Below are positions 1 through 12,480 of a stretch of 64,000 nt of DNA, piece after piece (within the stretch, counting starts at the first letter, position 1; every line of letters begins with the position of its first letter). The notes below the pieces were generated by a model. That model did not search any database and was not told the DNA's origin. It worked only from the letters and a program-made list of their open reading frames with translations. The translations under genes were made by a program, and so were the position numbers. The DNA comes from Rachycentron canadum (lineage: Eukaryota > Chordata > Actinopteri > Carangiformes > Rachycentridae), in assembly GCA_038496675.1 (NCBI GenBank), contig CM076662.1:15562426-15626425 (forward strand), given 5' to 3'.

Positions 1-1641
1 TGTTTATTTTTTTTATTGCAGTTTTTTTTCTTAATTTGTTTTTAATATAGCAGTCATGAAATATAGCAAACGTGGCCTCAGATATTGAAACTTGAAAATC
101 CTCTAGTGTGAGTAAGTTTTCTCAGTTCGACAACTGCTCTAAAGAAATGGGCCCAAACTTAAACAGCAGTTTCAGCAGCTAATTCTTTATACATATAGGA
201 AAGTAACAACATAAAACTTTTACAGTCGCCTAGATGTCACAGCGAAATAAAATGTTCACTTATCAAGGCTGTGGTCACCCACTCCCTTGTGTATGATACA
301 CTCATGCTGATATTCCTTCATTTAATTCTGCATTTACTGTGTAAACTATACTTCTCTGTCAGTCTGTATTATCCCAGCCGCCATGAGATGCCTGCAGCAC
401 TGTGACCCTCCTGCTGCTTCATCTCACTTGTTTTTTTTGTTTTTTTATTTTTTATTAGATGTCTCTTTCTTAAAGGGCTGGAGGTATTGTGAGAAACACC
501 CTGTGAGCTTCACAACAAGTGCAACATATTTGAACATCCCTTTTTTTTTTGTGCATTCTTCATGGCTTATATATCCGTGGCTTATAAGCAGTATCCTGGG
601 CTTGAAAAGCAACTCGGGAGAAAGAGATTTTGTCCTCTATTTACAAAGAGACTCAGAGCTGTTTTATCTGGAGGACATATTTTATTCCAAAGTTTCAGTT
701 CGGTTTGAAAGTCAGCCTCGTGGATTACTGGCCCATGAATTGGGTGAATGGGGATTGGATGTGTCACCAGGTTGATGACGTGTTGCCACTGGGAAGTGTC
801 TCTGAAGGCACAAACATCTGACATGTGGTTCTGATACCGTCTGATGGTTTTGGATGAGAATGAAATCATCCTGAGACAAAACTTTTCACATCTATTCTTA
901 GGAGAGTAGAAATTAAAAAAAAATCTCTCAAGCTCTAGTGGTGACACTGTCATGTTATTCAGCTCAGCCCCCCCCCCCCCTTTTTTTATTTATTTATTTA
1001 TTTTTATTTTATTTTTTTTAAACGTCCAGATCTCTGAAGGCTGTAGTGCACAGTGGAGCTGGATGTCCTCCGGCAGGTAGACGTGGAATACCTACAAGGA
1101 CCCAGCTAAGGTTTTTTCATCCTTGAAAAGGCAAAAATGCAGAATTACCTGTCTCATCTGTAACATGTCTGTGTGGAGTGGACTGTGTTGGTCGGCGTGA
1201 ACATGCCCAAGGGTCAGCCCTGCCAACCAGGCTGTACTTCGCAATGACAGAATGGACAATACACTTGTATCCTATTATAGTCAGGTATCTACCAAGCCAT
1301 GCTGGAAAGATTGACCCTTCCCCTCATACAAATGACTCTATTGCTGTATATCTGGCACATGTTGACAAAGCTTCTCAAGACTCTCACTCACTTTCAGCGA
1401 AGCCATTTTTGTGTAAGTGAGAGTTCGAGCTGCTCTGGCAGGTGTGCATTGAACTGTAGACTGTCTACGGTCTATGATTGTTCTGCTCAGTATTTCTCCA
1501 CTACCTACATTAGACAAGTGACATTATGTTGTTTTGTTTGGATGCTGATTGTGGGGCAGTTTTGTTGGACTGAACTGTGACTGTATTTTCAATTCTGTGC
1601 CTTCCCCATATGTGGCATTATTGTACAGACACACGCATACG

Positions 1642-1675
<34 letters not shown>

Positions 1676-4600
1676 TATATATAATATTATATATAAGCAA
1701 ACACACATATATACAGCCATGCACTTGCAATATGCATCTACTTGTGTTTTCACACATATCTCCTCACTTCACTAAAATGATTCATCTGCCTGCACAACTG
1801 ACAGGAAATAAAAGAGAACTCAGGAATACCATCATATGCTTATTTTTAGATGAAAGAGAAAAATAACACACCAAAAGTGCCTTTTTGAACAAGCAGCATC
1901 AACACCAACGATTGGCAGCTATATTTTTCTTCTAGGTTTGTCTGTCTTCTGTTTGGATGTATTTACGAACTTGCCAGTTATATCAGCTCTGATCTGTCCC
2001 ACTAACTGAAGGAACCAGCTGCAGCACTGCAGCATCACAGGAGGCTGAACTGTTCCTGCACCGGTGTTGGCCAAATCAACAAATATGCTCTCTGATAAAA
2101 ACTCTGGTGCAAAACACTCAACATCTGGAGGCCGCTGTGGTTGCCAATTATGCCAATATTATCCAGCTCGCTCATGTTTTTTGGCTCTGTATCATTACAC
2201 CTCTGGAGAAAACTGGGCCAGACCTGGGCTCCTGAAAAGGTCAAGAGAGAGACATAGTACATATACTACAGCCCATGTTTGCTGTAGGAAAAAAAAGCAT
2301 CTGCTATCAATAATTTGTGCATCATGGACTTTGAAAGTCACGCAACCATGTATACTTTTTCATGGCTGGAGAGTCTCTTTATACTGGGCAATGCTGATTG
2401 ACTTGATGGCTTTTTGCTTTGTATTTTTGTGAAAGATTTGGGTTTCAAGAGGTGAGAATTTGTAACTTTTTCCAAATGGCCACTGTTGAAATTGCAAGAT
2501 AATAACATATTGAATACCTCTTAATTTTGAAAACTTGATTTGTTTTCCAAACATCAATACACAGCTTGACTGAGATTGTGCTTAGAGAGCTGGATAGGCG
2601 ATGCCAGTCACCTCTGCTGCAGTTGCTAACTGCTTTCCTGCATGCTAGATCTTTTGCTCACATTCGCTAACATAAAGTAACAGTGGCTGCTATGACCTGG
2701 TTTTCATGCAAGACCAAATGAGAAAGTAGCAAAACCAGTTGGAGTATTTAACAGGACTGTTTCATTACTTATGAATTCAACTTTTCATCTATAAAAAGAT
2801 TTTTTTTAACTCAAAAATATCTACATTGAGCTTCGTTATCAGCATATGCTCACTTTTTTTTTTTATTTCAAATAAAATTGAAACTACACAACATAACCAC
2901 CCAGTCTCTCACCAGCGCAAGGATCAGCAACATGGCGGAAATTGCAAATGTCACATTTAAAGAAACAAGTTTTTGGCTTTCATATGTGTCTTATATTTGT
3001 GTTGATTGACCTAAATGTAACATTGGTAATGCCACGGACCGCGCATGCATGCAGGGCACTGCACATAAAAAAATTAACGCCGCCATCGTCACCTTAGGTT
3101 TAAATTCGCAGAAAAATCCAATATGTCAACTTTTATTGCCACTCCTGTCTTATGAGTGTGGCTCATAGTCAGACATTGTCAATCATTTGCATTCAGTTGA
3201 GTGCACACACGGCCACAGCCTGTCCACAGTACAATGCCAAGTTTATATCCAGCTATATCCAGGGCAATCAAATATTTACCAACCAAGATAAAGAGGAGAA
3301 ATCAGACATCTTTCCATCTGAATAACAAAAGACTTCACCCTGCTTTTAATAAACCTCAGATTCCCAAATCAATCTGAATTAAAGTATTTGATTACCAGTT
3401 TCCTAGCAACCCAAGACCATGGCCATCTGTTGCTTCTGCAGGCAGACGAGTCGGACTGTGCTGTAGCCAGCAGGGAGGAATTCCACCACGCTTTCCATCT
3501 CGCATGCTGAGGTCTTTTGTACATTTGAAAGAAGAAAAAAAAGGACCCAAAAGGATCGACTTTGCAGTATCTATGAAGCACGTCACAAAGGCTGTTTTCC
3601 AGAGTGCATTCTGTTCAATAATTTAGCATTAGACCGAAGGAAAGAATCTAATATTCATACAGACAAATGTCCCACTCTATTCCTTTCTGGCCCTTGGAGG
3701 ACTGAGAGGAAGCTACATACTTGGTAAGTCAAACATAGATACACCAAGACAGGGTATCAGTTAGAGTTCAGAGAGTGACAGCACCTGCCAGTAGGACGCT
3801 GTAACCCGGGACAGTAATTATGATACATGTTGAGGGGGCCTGTGCAGGGTCCCCAACTACAGCGCCCAATGGCTCCTATTTGAACGGCCCCCGGCAGATT
3901 GCCTCAGCTGGTGCCCAGCTAGCAACTGATTTACCACTGGTGTGGACCAGACTGTTAAATTAAAACAAAGCTGTCTGTGATTCTATAGTCGTATAGTAAT
4001 TCAGTTAGTCTAAGAAGTGACTCAGGGATGGGAAGAATAGGTAGAAGGAGGTTCTACCTGAGGGTTCGCTCAGATAGGCCCATTAAAAAAAATGAACATG
4101 AACAAGTTCACTTTTTAGTCTGTGAAGTTAGAGTTCGAATATTGTGAACTATGATCAGTAGTTAATTTGAATCTGTGTGAGCTGAACTTTGGGCTCCGGT
4201 GCAGTTTGAACTTCACATTACTGTTTACGGACGTACTCTACACAAGAGTCACAGTTTCATATAATAAATAGACACACTACATAAAATATTCCACCATGCC
4301 CATGTTAATCTTTTATTGGCCTTTGCAGTTGTCCTACTGTTTTATCCTTTTTCACCATATTTTTTTATGATTATTTCATGATCACCACATAATGAGTATG
4401 AGGATGGTTACTCTCTACTCTGTAACATGAGTTGCCTCACTGGGGCATTTTGGCTTCCCTCTGAAGTATTACAGTTCACCATAGTTTACCTAATTTGTCC
4501 TCAAGTCGAATTGAAACAATCATACGTCAAAGGTCACATTAATATAAAAATCCAACAACACAAGATTAAACCACGCTTTGAATGAAAGACCCACTGATGC

Positions 4601-6360
4601 ATAATGATATTCATACTTCAACAAGAGGAGATTGGCTGGAAACGATAGCCCTTGTTGAAGACAGGAATGATGTGTCTTGGTTCCCCCTCACCATCCTGTA
4701 TAACAGGTCCGAGCATGGAATGGGAGGCTTTATTTCTCTGTGTTCATGCCGGCAGTAGAGGTTTTCACAGATCTAGATCTGTGTAGAAGGGAAAGCCGAC
4801 ATGGTGAGTCAGGACATCAGTGTTGTTGTGATACATGTCACGCCTCTGATTCTGGAAACGGCTAAAATCACAAACTGGGGCGCCATTGTGCCGGGGTATT
4901 CTTCGAATGTTAATGTTTTTATTCTGTTACATTTACGCAGACCTTCCATGAGCTTTCTCATAATGTATCAATCATTTGCTTTGCACTGCATGTGTAAATT
5001 AGGTGTATGTATAGTTGCATATAGTTGCTTATATTAAATACCATTATTCATTAGTCTATTATATTGTTCTTGATTAAAGTGCACAGTGAATGACAGTGAG
5101 TCATCGTGAGCAAGGGGAGGGGTTACAGTGACAGTGACATTTTCCAGTTTTTTTGTGGCCTCAGAAAAAGAAGAGAATTAAGGTTAGAGCAATGAAAAAA
5201 TGTGAACCAGTCAGATGATAGAAGTTTGCAGTAGTGCAAAAAGAGGGAAAAAATTGACATTCGTCATTCACATCAAAATTGGTTGGTCATCCATCCCTGA
5301 GCATTATGACAAGAAACACAATGTTTACACATAATTTTTCTTTTATGTTCAGAGGAAAGAGAGAGAGAGAGAGAGCACGAGGATGCCAACACAGAGGTGG
5401 ATCAAATATTGATGCTGAACTGATGATGTAAATTGACTTTTCCAATTTTGCTACCTCACACATGGGGTAAGGTAGGGAGGGTAGGGTGGGGTTGCGTGTG
5501 GCCACAGGTGCCATAGCTTAGTGTGGGGTATTTTTGTATTTTAATCCAAGGTCATATAACTGCACCTGCCCACAAGGATGCAAAGCTGCAGGAGAGAGGA
5601 GGAAGGAGTTTGGACCTTACCTGAGTCAGTCAAATGTAAATATCATAAATTCTATCACAGTGACTCTTGTTTAGGACAAATGGTTGAAAGGTTATACTTG
5701 GCTCCATTACAGCCCCAACATAAGCTTAAGGTTGTGAAAAGCAGATTCAGCTTTTGTCAAGACTGGAAGAACTGGAGAAAAAGCCAGTGACACACAGCCA
5801 TCACGACTTGGATTCAGGAGCCAAAGCCTGTTCATGTGCAACTTTCATGTGGGTTCGAAAGACAGCTGCAAGAAAAGGTGTGGAGTATGTTGGAGCCTTT
5901 GGCACAGCAGGTCTGGCTTTTCAAGGTGTTGGCAGAAATGTAGCTTTGATTTCAGGCAAAAAAACTAAATTTTGAAGCTGATGGACAATTCAATCCTCAA
6001 AGAAGTGTCAGAAATAATATCACTGCCAGTCGTCGAGTTCATTGACGGCATCAGGATTTGAGCAGGAGTCAACATTTTCACAGATCTTTAACCAAAGGAA
6101 AGAATCCTGGGATTCTGCGAAGTGTTACCAAAAGCAAAGTAAGATACAGCCAGGTGACGTGTGATGTGATGGTGCACCTGGAATGTCCTCTCCCCCAACG
6201 TAGCCATTTCAAGGAATAAACAACTGCTGGCTTTTCTAACGTCACTGCAGTCCACGATACATGAACTTAAACAGGCACCAGTTAGGCAAGCTGCCTGCGT
6301 AGCCCCTCCATTCGTAAGAGATTCAATGGCTGTGGTGCCTCTTTAATCAATCTGGAAAAT
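1..6360. other. Gene-poor intergenic stretch
   Basis: I see no exon with credible splice sites and a recognisable protein. The sequence is AT-rich with long T and A runs and a C-run followed by T/A-rich sequence near 970-1020. The only ordered structure is the alternating purine-pyrimidine tract listed at 1626. Open frames here are short, overlap low-complexity sequence and match nothing I recognise. Regulatory elements could be present but cannot be supported by reading alone. Confidence 0.6.
1626..1696. repeat. CA/CG/TA alternating purine-pyrimidine tract
   Basis: An ACGC/CG-rich start runs into (CA)n and then (TA)n, about 70 nt almost wholly of alternating purine and pyrimidine. This composition is prone to Z-DNA on the CG/CA side and to unwinding on the TA side. 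Short open frames on both strands across it are artefacts of the repeat. Confidence 0.9.
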
Positions 6361-6560
6361 TCAACGTTTCCAGGAAATCACCAAATCAGAGCGTTGTTTC
6401 ACCTCTCTGAACCCACTCTGTCCCACCAGGTGGACTGTTCGCACTCCATCTGCTCAGTTCTCAGCCAGTATGAGTCAGTGCTGACAGCCCTGGAAGAAAA
6501 GGCATCGTGCAGCTCACTTTACCTAAGGCCAATGGTCTTCATGGAACATTTCTAAAAGGG
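6361..6560 (+). mobile_element. Decayed hAT-type transposase fragment
   Basis: Reading from about 6377 gives a stretch ending in the signature L-C-P-T-R-W-T-V-R (6416-6442). This is a hallmark of the hAT-related transposase/ZMYM-like (DUF4371) genes that are abundant in fish genomes. After a one-base frameshift near 6449 the homology continues as S-V-L-S-Q-Y-E-S-V-L-T-A-L-E-E up to about 6510, then M-E-H-F followed by a stop and K-G-T-L, where family members have a continuous HF-S-KG stretch. The frameshift and in-frame stop show it is dead. Ends of the element, terminal repeats and target-site duplications were not found. Flanking sequence from about 5.75 to 7.2 kb could be further decayed parts, but I cannot show this. 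Family recognition is from memory of the motif. Confidence 0.65.
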
Positions 6561-9500
6561 AACACTGTGTCCAGCCATGGCTGAATTCCTGATGGGGGAT
6601 TTGAAGACCTCCTCATGGTTTAGGAAATGCGCAAAAAGGTGGAAGACGAGTGTTCTGAATTGAATTCAAGAGACGTCCCTTCAGTCAGGTGGAAGCTTTA
6701 ATAAGACCCTCTGTAGAGACTTTGCTCGGGGGAGGTTTAAGACGTGGCTTAGATCATTGTGTCAAACAAGGCTACACCAGGAGAAACTGCACAGACTGGA
6801 CCTTGAAAGAATATGACAGTTTTTTATTGATGTCAGAATTAATCGCAAAGAGGCCTTTGGATCCTTTCCTTGAAGTATGACAAGTCAAAACACGTGATTA
6901 CCTGAAGAGGAGAGCAGGAAGAAGGAGAAGAGATGACTCGAGAGCAGGGGAGATAACACATTATGTTGAATAATCATTGTATACGATAACAATTTGCTAA
7001 ACCTCAGTCACAATATCTAAATGTGTCAAAGGCCTCTGTGACCCAGACTTGTTCAAAAGCCTGGTAAAATGCAAAGATATTCCCTTTACAATTTCCAACC
7101 AATCAGGGAAGGATGTCAATCAATTCGTTAAAGCACTTTTGGTCAACTACTCCTCTTGCTCCGAGGCTTTAGGCTGGTACTTCGGGAAGACATTGGTAAG
7201 TCTGACTCACAGGCTAACAGGCCCTTGATTCCCACATTAGCTGAGACAGCAAATACGCGGATGTAGGTGAAGAGCTAACAGAGCAAACAAAAGGCCTAAC
7301 AAACGGAGCAGGCGGAGGGAGGGGTGGGGGGAGTGCAGCAGTTTGCTCTCTAGTCTCATGCTAGCACTAGCTTCATTTCCAGAACTTGCATATTGTAGCT
7401 TTAAGACATTGACCTTCAAGCCAATTGGACTGCAAAGAAAATAACACTAATCTCCACTAATCCTCCTGGGGAATATAGCATTTCTTATTTTTGAGATATT
7501 TTAAATGTTGGTTAATAATAGTAGAATGAGTGGTAGAAATGGGATAAAAAAATATAATATATAATATATCACATGCAACCAATTCTTGTAGTAGCATGCC
7601 AGAGCTATATTACAGGGAAAAAAATATCTAGCAGTCAGACAAAAAATGTTTTAAAGGGCTGCACTTCCAAAAGGTTCAGGGACATGTGAGCGAGATTAAA
7701 AAAAGACCTGTCAGAAGTGAAGCAGAAAGAGTCAAGGTGTCCTGATTTCTAGCCCCTTGTATGAGTTGAGCTTTACAATAGATTCTAAAAAATGGCACCA
7801 AGATAAAAGAAGCTTAAGCTGTGGTGGTGATGATGATGATGAATTCATACAGTTTGACACCACTGATCACTTCTATTGAAACTAAAAGTAATCTTTCATT
7901 TAATTAAGCTTTACACAAGAAACCGTTTCATGATGTGTGATCGTGACAGCTTTGTTTGTCTCAATGTAAACGAGAAAAAGCCACATAACATGGGCTCTTC
8001 TTCTGAACGCTGTTTCGGGATCCCTGGATAAAAGGGGCTAATAAGTACAACGGTACTGAGTAACATGACGACAGAGAGCCCCAGTGCAGTGTAGGCCCAT
8101 GTGGGTAGAGACGGGGGATGGGGTTGGTGGTGGTGGCGGTGGTGGTGTTGGAGTGAACCTCTCATGGTGCTGATGGGGAGAGTAGCAGATTAAATACAAT
8201 AGCAGATCTGATCTCACTGATACTTAAAGAGCTTCATTCGACAACCGAATGACTCAAGGAACGTGTTAGAACAACCAGTCGTTCAAACTGAACAATAAAG
8301 TGCGTTGCTTGTCCGTGTTGTCCATTTATCAAGGCTTCATATTTTTTTGAAAAAGGTAAAAAAGTAAACTCTGTGACTTTGGTGTGTGTAAGAGAAGAAA
8401 TACTCCTGATAATGAGAGAATGAGACTGTCTTGTCTGACCCTGAACTATAAATCAATTCCTCCGCTGAAGGCATCTACGCCTTCATACACAGTGACACAC
8501 AAGAATAGATCTGCCTCAAGTCTAGTCTTCTCTTAGATTCCTTTTCATGAATATACCTTAGGCTTATATTTATAAATAAATATTATTTTTATAAATAACT
8601 ATTAGCAATTGTTTTATATTTATGTTTGGTAAAGGCTTTAAATACATAGAATCACATCTGAAATACACAAGAACAGGATTAGGTTCAGTCCTGTGTGTTT
8701 TTATTCACATACTTGTGTAAACTGTTAAATGAACTTAAATTCATGGTGGGGGGATTGTTAGCTTCACATCACTTATGCCTGTGACACAATTTGAATTCAT
8801 TTGATGTGAGCGGAAAAATAACCAAAAACAAAACCAAAAAAAAAAAAAAACAAGCAGCTGTTGGCAGCATCATCGTATTGAACTTCATTCCTGCCAGCTG
8901 GAACAGCCAGCATGCAAAGCAACTCAGGGCAGCTCTCTTTTGCTTCTTTTATGCTCTTGTGAGACAGTTTATGCGTCTTTAATTATGGCTTGCGTTGTGA
9001 GTTTTTACAGGAATCATGAAAATAGCTTTGTCCAACTGAGAGTTCGTAGCAGTCGATTTCACAGTGGGACACCTAAGCTGTTTAAAAGCTCTCCCCCAGC
9101 GTCTGTACCTCTCTGTCTTCCCCTCCTTCTCTTTTTCTGCCTCACCGATAAAGTGACTTGACTCCAGGCTGTGTTTGCTACACACTGCAGCATCACTCAG
9201 ACGTTCAATAATGTTTTTCTATAATTAGAAGCTGTAGTAGCATACTCATTTCCCCTATTTATTCCTTTCTGCTGGCAGTTGGCTGTCTCTCTGTTTGATG
9301 ATATGAGCTATTTTTTTCCCACCATATGGCAACCTGACATATAAGTAAACTCTTTAATATCCTTTGTTTTATTACAGCACATTAATTTCCCCCCTGATTC
9401 TGTGAGGGCTGTGTTTCTACAATAAAACCTAGAGGTGAATTGTAACTCCTCTTCACAACTTTATTAGGGGCTATCTCACAAAATCTGTCCATGTTTTGGT

Positions 9501-12221
9501 GACTTCCGCAGTGAACATATAAGCACTTCATGAATTCAAAAGAAAGCACTTAAGCAGCCACACACAAAAAGGATCTCTGTTTGCATTAGCTGTTGTTGGT
9601 TTAGTTGTGGGACCCTCCCTTTTCCCTCCCTCTGCCACCACTTGCATCATTACACCGTTCTGTGTCTGTGCTGGTGTTAAGGGGGTAAACCAGCCCCTTT
9701 GGAATTCTTCAATGGCCATTATTAGTATTCAGTGGGGAAATAAAAGGACCCATCTGTGGAGGTGGTGATGAGGGGGTGACAGGAGGACAGGGGGAGGAGA
9801 AAGGGGAGGGGGGGGTGTCCCCTGAGAGACCGAGGGATTAACCACTGACACATGAAGCCTGCTAATAAGGCGGTTTGAAGACCCTCATCCATAGGATCAG
9901 TACATACACGTGTAACACACACCATGCATGCACACTTGCGCAGATACTCATATATATATATACTACACCAGCAGTGTTTCTCTCCACCTCAAACATAGTC
10001 TCAAAGTCTATCACACATACACACACGCTGCATTGCCGCATCTTTATTAAATTTGTAGTAGGGCCACATCTGGTCACACACACCCAGAGAACAAAAGGGA
10101 GAGACGAGATTGGGGAGGTCGGGTGGGAGGGGGGGGGTTTGGGGTGTCAGATATGGAGATTTCATTCCATGCCGCAGAGTATTAATGTGCATGTGCACGC
10201 GCCGAGCATCTGTTACATATAATTGGAGGGTGTCAGGTGTGGACACGGGGCCAGATTCAGTCCACCCACAACATGAATTGTCTGCTCCTGTGACTGGTAG
10301 AATCTGTGTGTCAACATCTATATTTATTACGGGGCTGACCCAGGGGTTTGGGAACGATGACTGCCTGATGGGGGATGAATGACTCTCAAGACTGTCATGA
10401 ATCACGCCGCATCACCCCGTAGACCAGGAGCGTCTCATTTGTGGCGGCCTCCGCGTTGCTGTTGTCGATTTAATCAGAATTCATTGATCGTTCAGAGCTT
10501 TTCTCCAAAGAGGAGTTTTTTGTCGAGTAAAAACGCTACCCTCACTGTTGCAAGTAGATATGTTTACACTTAAGTTAATGGTGCATCTTTATCAAAGCAC
10601 TAAAGCAGGGCGTGTTTGTTTCGCTGTTCAATTATCTCGTCACCAAGTGCAGCACAAACACGCACACACACACGCACACGGGATCCAAGTGCATGAACAT
10701 GAGACCCTTCCTCTCATGAGACTTACCTGTCACTGCCACTGCAACACAAACCCCCAAGAGCCACCGAGCCTGCCTGATAGGAGAAACCACTGCACCAGCT
10801 TTGGGAGGGAGGTTCTGACACTTTTTTTCAGTAGCTTTGCTTGTGAAAAGAGTCCAAATGGTCTCGGTGTGCAGTCTCGCTTTCCGCTTTATCAGACTGC
10901 TCCCGAATGTCTGCTGACATAAGGAAAAGTGTTGCTCATTACCTTCAGTTTTCATTCACGCTAGGTAGGTAATGTGTCACACAGGTTGATGAGACTGCTT
11001 GGAGTAGGAATTTACCCAAGGGGCGAGGCAATTAACTGGCATGTAGAGCAGCCACCACAACAATATGACGATGGAGGGGAGGGGGTTGCCTCCATCAGTC
11101 TCTCCATCTAACCTAAATTTAACTTAAATGACAATATGGTTTGGAGTGCTTGGATAGAAATAGATCACTGGGACCGCAGGAGAGACAAGGTAATGTAATG
11201 TCATTCACTGCAAATCAGGTCTCGTTGGCTTCCTGAGATACGGTGGATCCAGAAATAGAACTTTGCTGACAGAGGAAGTTGTTGCAACCAAAGATCGATA
11301 CACTCTCACTCGCCCCCCTGCTTTGAACCTAAGGCATTTTTCTGAGCGCTGCATTTTGTTTTCCCTGTTCCTGTCTGGCCGTGCCCTGACTTAAGAAACG
11401 GTGGTTTTGATTCCAGCAAAGTTTACTCCTGTAAGGCTGAAGTGGTCGCAGAGTCAGCTTACTTTGCAGTTATGCAGACTGGGGTGTAGTCATTCAGACA
11501 ACAATCAATTTCAAACATTAATAATTAGTCTACAAATTAATTGCTTAGTCTATCTAACAATACTTGCCTCTCAGAGATGAAAGTGAGAATTATTTGCACT
11601 CCCAAAACCAAAGATATTCAATTAACCATCATGCACTGTGTGATGAAGAAAAGCTGCAATGCTTCTCACTTCTGAGAATCTGGAACCAGCAGACGTTTGG
11701 CATTTTTGCTTGAAACATTGCCAACAATTGACAATATAGTTTTCTGTCCTTTAACAGTACAATTAATCATAGTTTCATTGTTGCTATTGACAACTTAGGC
11801 TAACCCTGAGAATCCATCCACACTGGACGATTCTCGGGTTAAATGGTTACAGGTTAAATGTTCAGAGTTAAGACTTTTATTCATGATACTGGACTTTGTG
11901 TTCCATCACAGACCTGCGATGAACGTCTTCTTTTATTAACCAGCCAGACAGGATGTTTCCTCAACCACAACCAGATTTGAGCTTACTTTAACTATTGGTT
12001 ATTCATAACCATGGTGTCCCTGTAGCCTTAACATTAAAGTTTTTAAAAGAATTTTAAAAACTTAAAAAATATAATTGAATACAGACTGGTCACAATGGCT
12101 AAACATAGTATTGCATAGAAGAAGTTGCCCGTCTCCCAGAAACATTTACTCAGTAAATCACCATTTTAAAGCTGTTGAATTTTAAACATGTTGTGTTTTC
12201 AAAACTTCACTTCTTCACAAT
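6561..12221. other. Intergenic stretch, simple repeats only
   Basis: No supportable gene. Contents I can name: a GGT-rich patch near 8115-8157, an A-run at about 8837, G-rich sequence at 9785-9820 and 10112-10144, CA-rich patches at 9913-9960, 10013-10025 and 10656-10680, and non-repetitive mixed-composition blocks such as 9230-9430 that look like ordinary or possibly conserved non-coding DNA. Predicted open frames of 60-134 aa overlap CA repeats or G-runs and lack splice-site support. Confidence 0.55.
10112..10144 (+). repeat. G-run cluster (G-quadruplex-capable)
   Basis: The plus strand has four or more runs of three or more G separated by one to three bases: GGGG, GGG, GGG, a long G-run, then GGGG after TTT. 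This satisfies the usual G-quadruplex pattern. It lies in intergenic DNA, so no role is implied. Confidence 0.6.
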
Positions 12222-12480
12222 GGGCGGCACGGTGATGCAGTGGGTTCTCCCTGTGTCTGCCTGGGTTCCCGTCTACTCCTGCTTCCTCCCACAGTCCAAA
12301 GACATGCACATTAGGTTAATTGGTGACTTCAAATTGCATGTAGGCCTGAATGTGAGGGTGACTGGTTGTTTTCTGCCCTCTGTTCGGCCAGTGTCAACTA
12401 GGATTAGCTCCAGCCCCACCCCCCCTCCACGATCCTGATGGATAGGCAGTTATAGTAGATGGATGGGTCTGGATAATGGA
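12222..12480 (+). mobile_element. Degenerate fish interspersed repeat (GGGCGGCACGGTG family)
   Basis: The block begins GGGCGGCACGGTGATGCAGTGG and contains the familiar fish-repeat phrases CACAGTCCAAAGACATGCA, TTAATTGGTGACT and GATTAGCTCCAGCCCC, ending in ATGGATGG-like sequence. The usual middle part between the start and CTCCCTGTGTCTGC is missing, so this is an internally deleted copy. I recognise the repeat as widespread in teleost genomes but will not name its class with certainty. A second fragment of the same family lies in reverse orientation in yes1 (about 42974). Confidence 0.8.

Noticed and set aside
4128..4140. GAGTTCGAATA, resembling a tRNA B box
   Set aside because: There is no matching A box or cloverleaf around it. 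No tRNA or rRNA gene was found in the window.
10001..10405. 134-aa minus-strand frame
   Set aside because: It crosses CA and G-run low-complexity sequence, and plus-strand frames overlap it. No domain.
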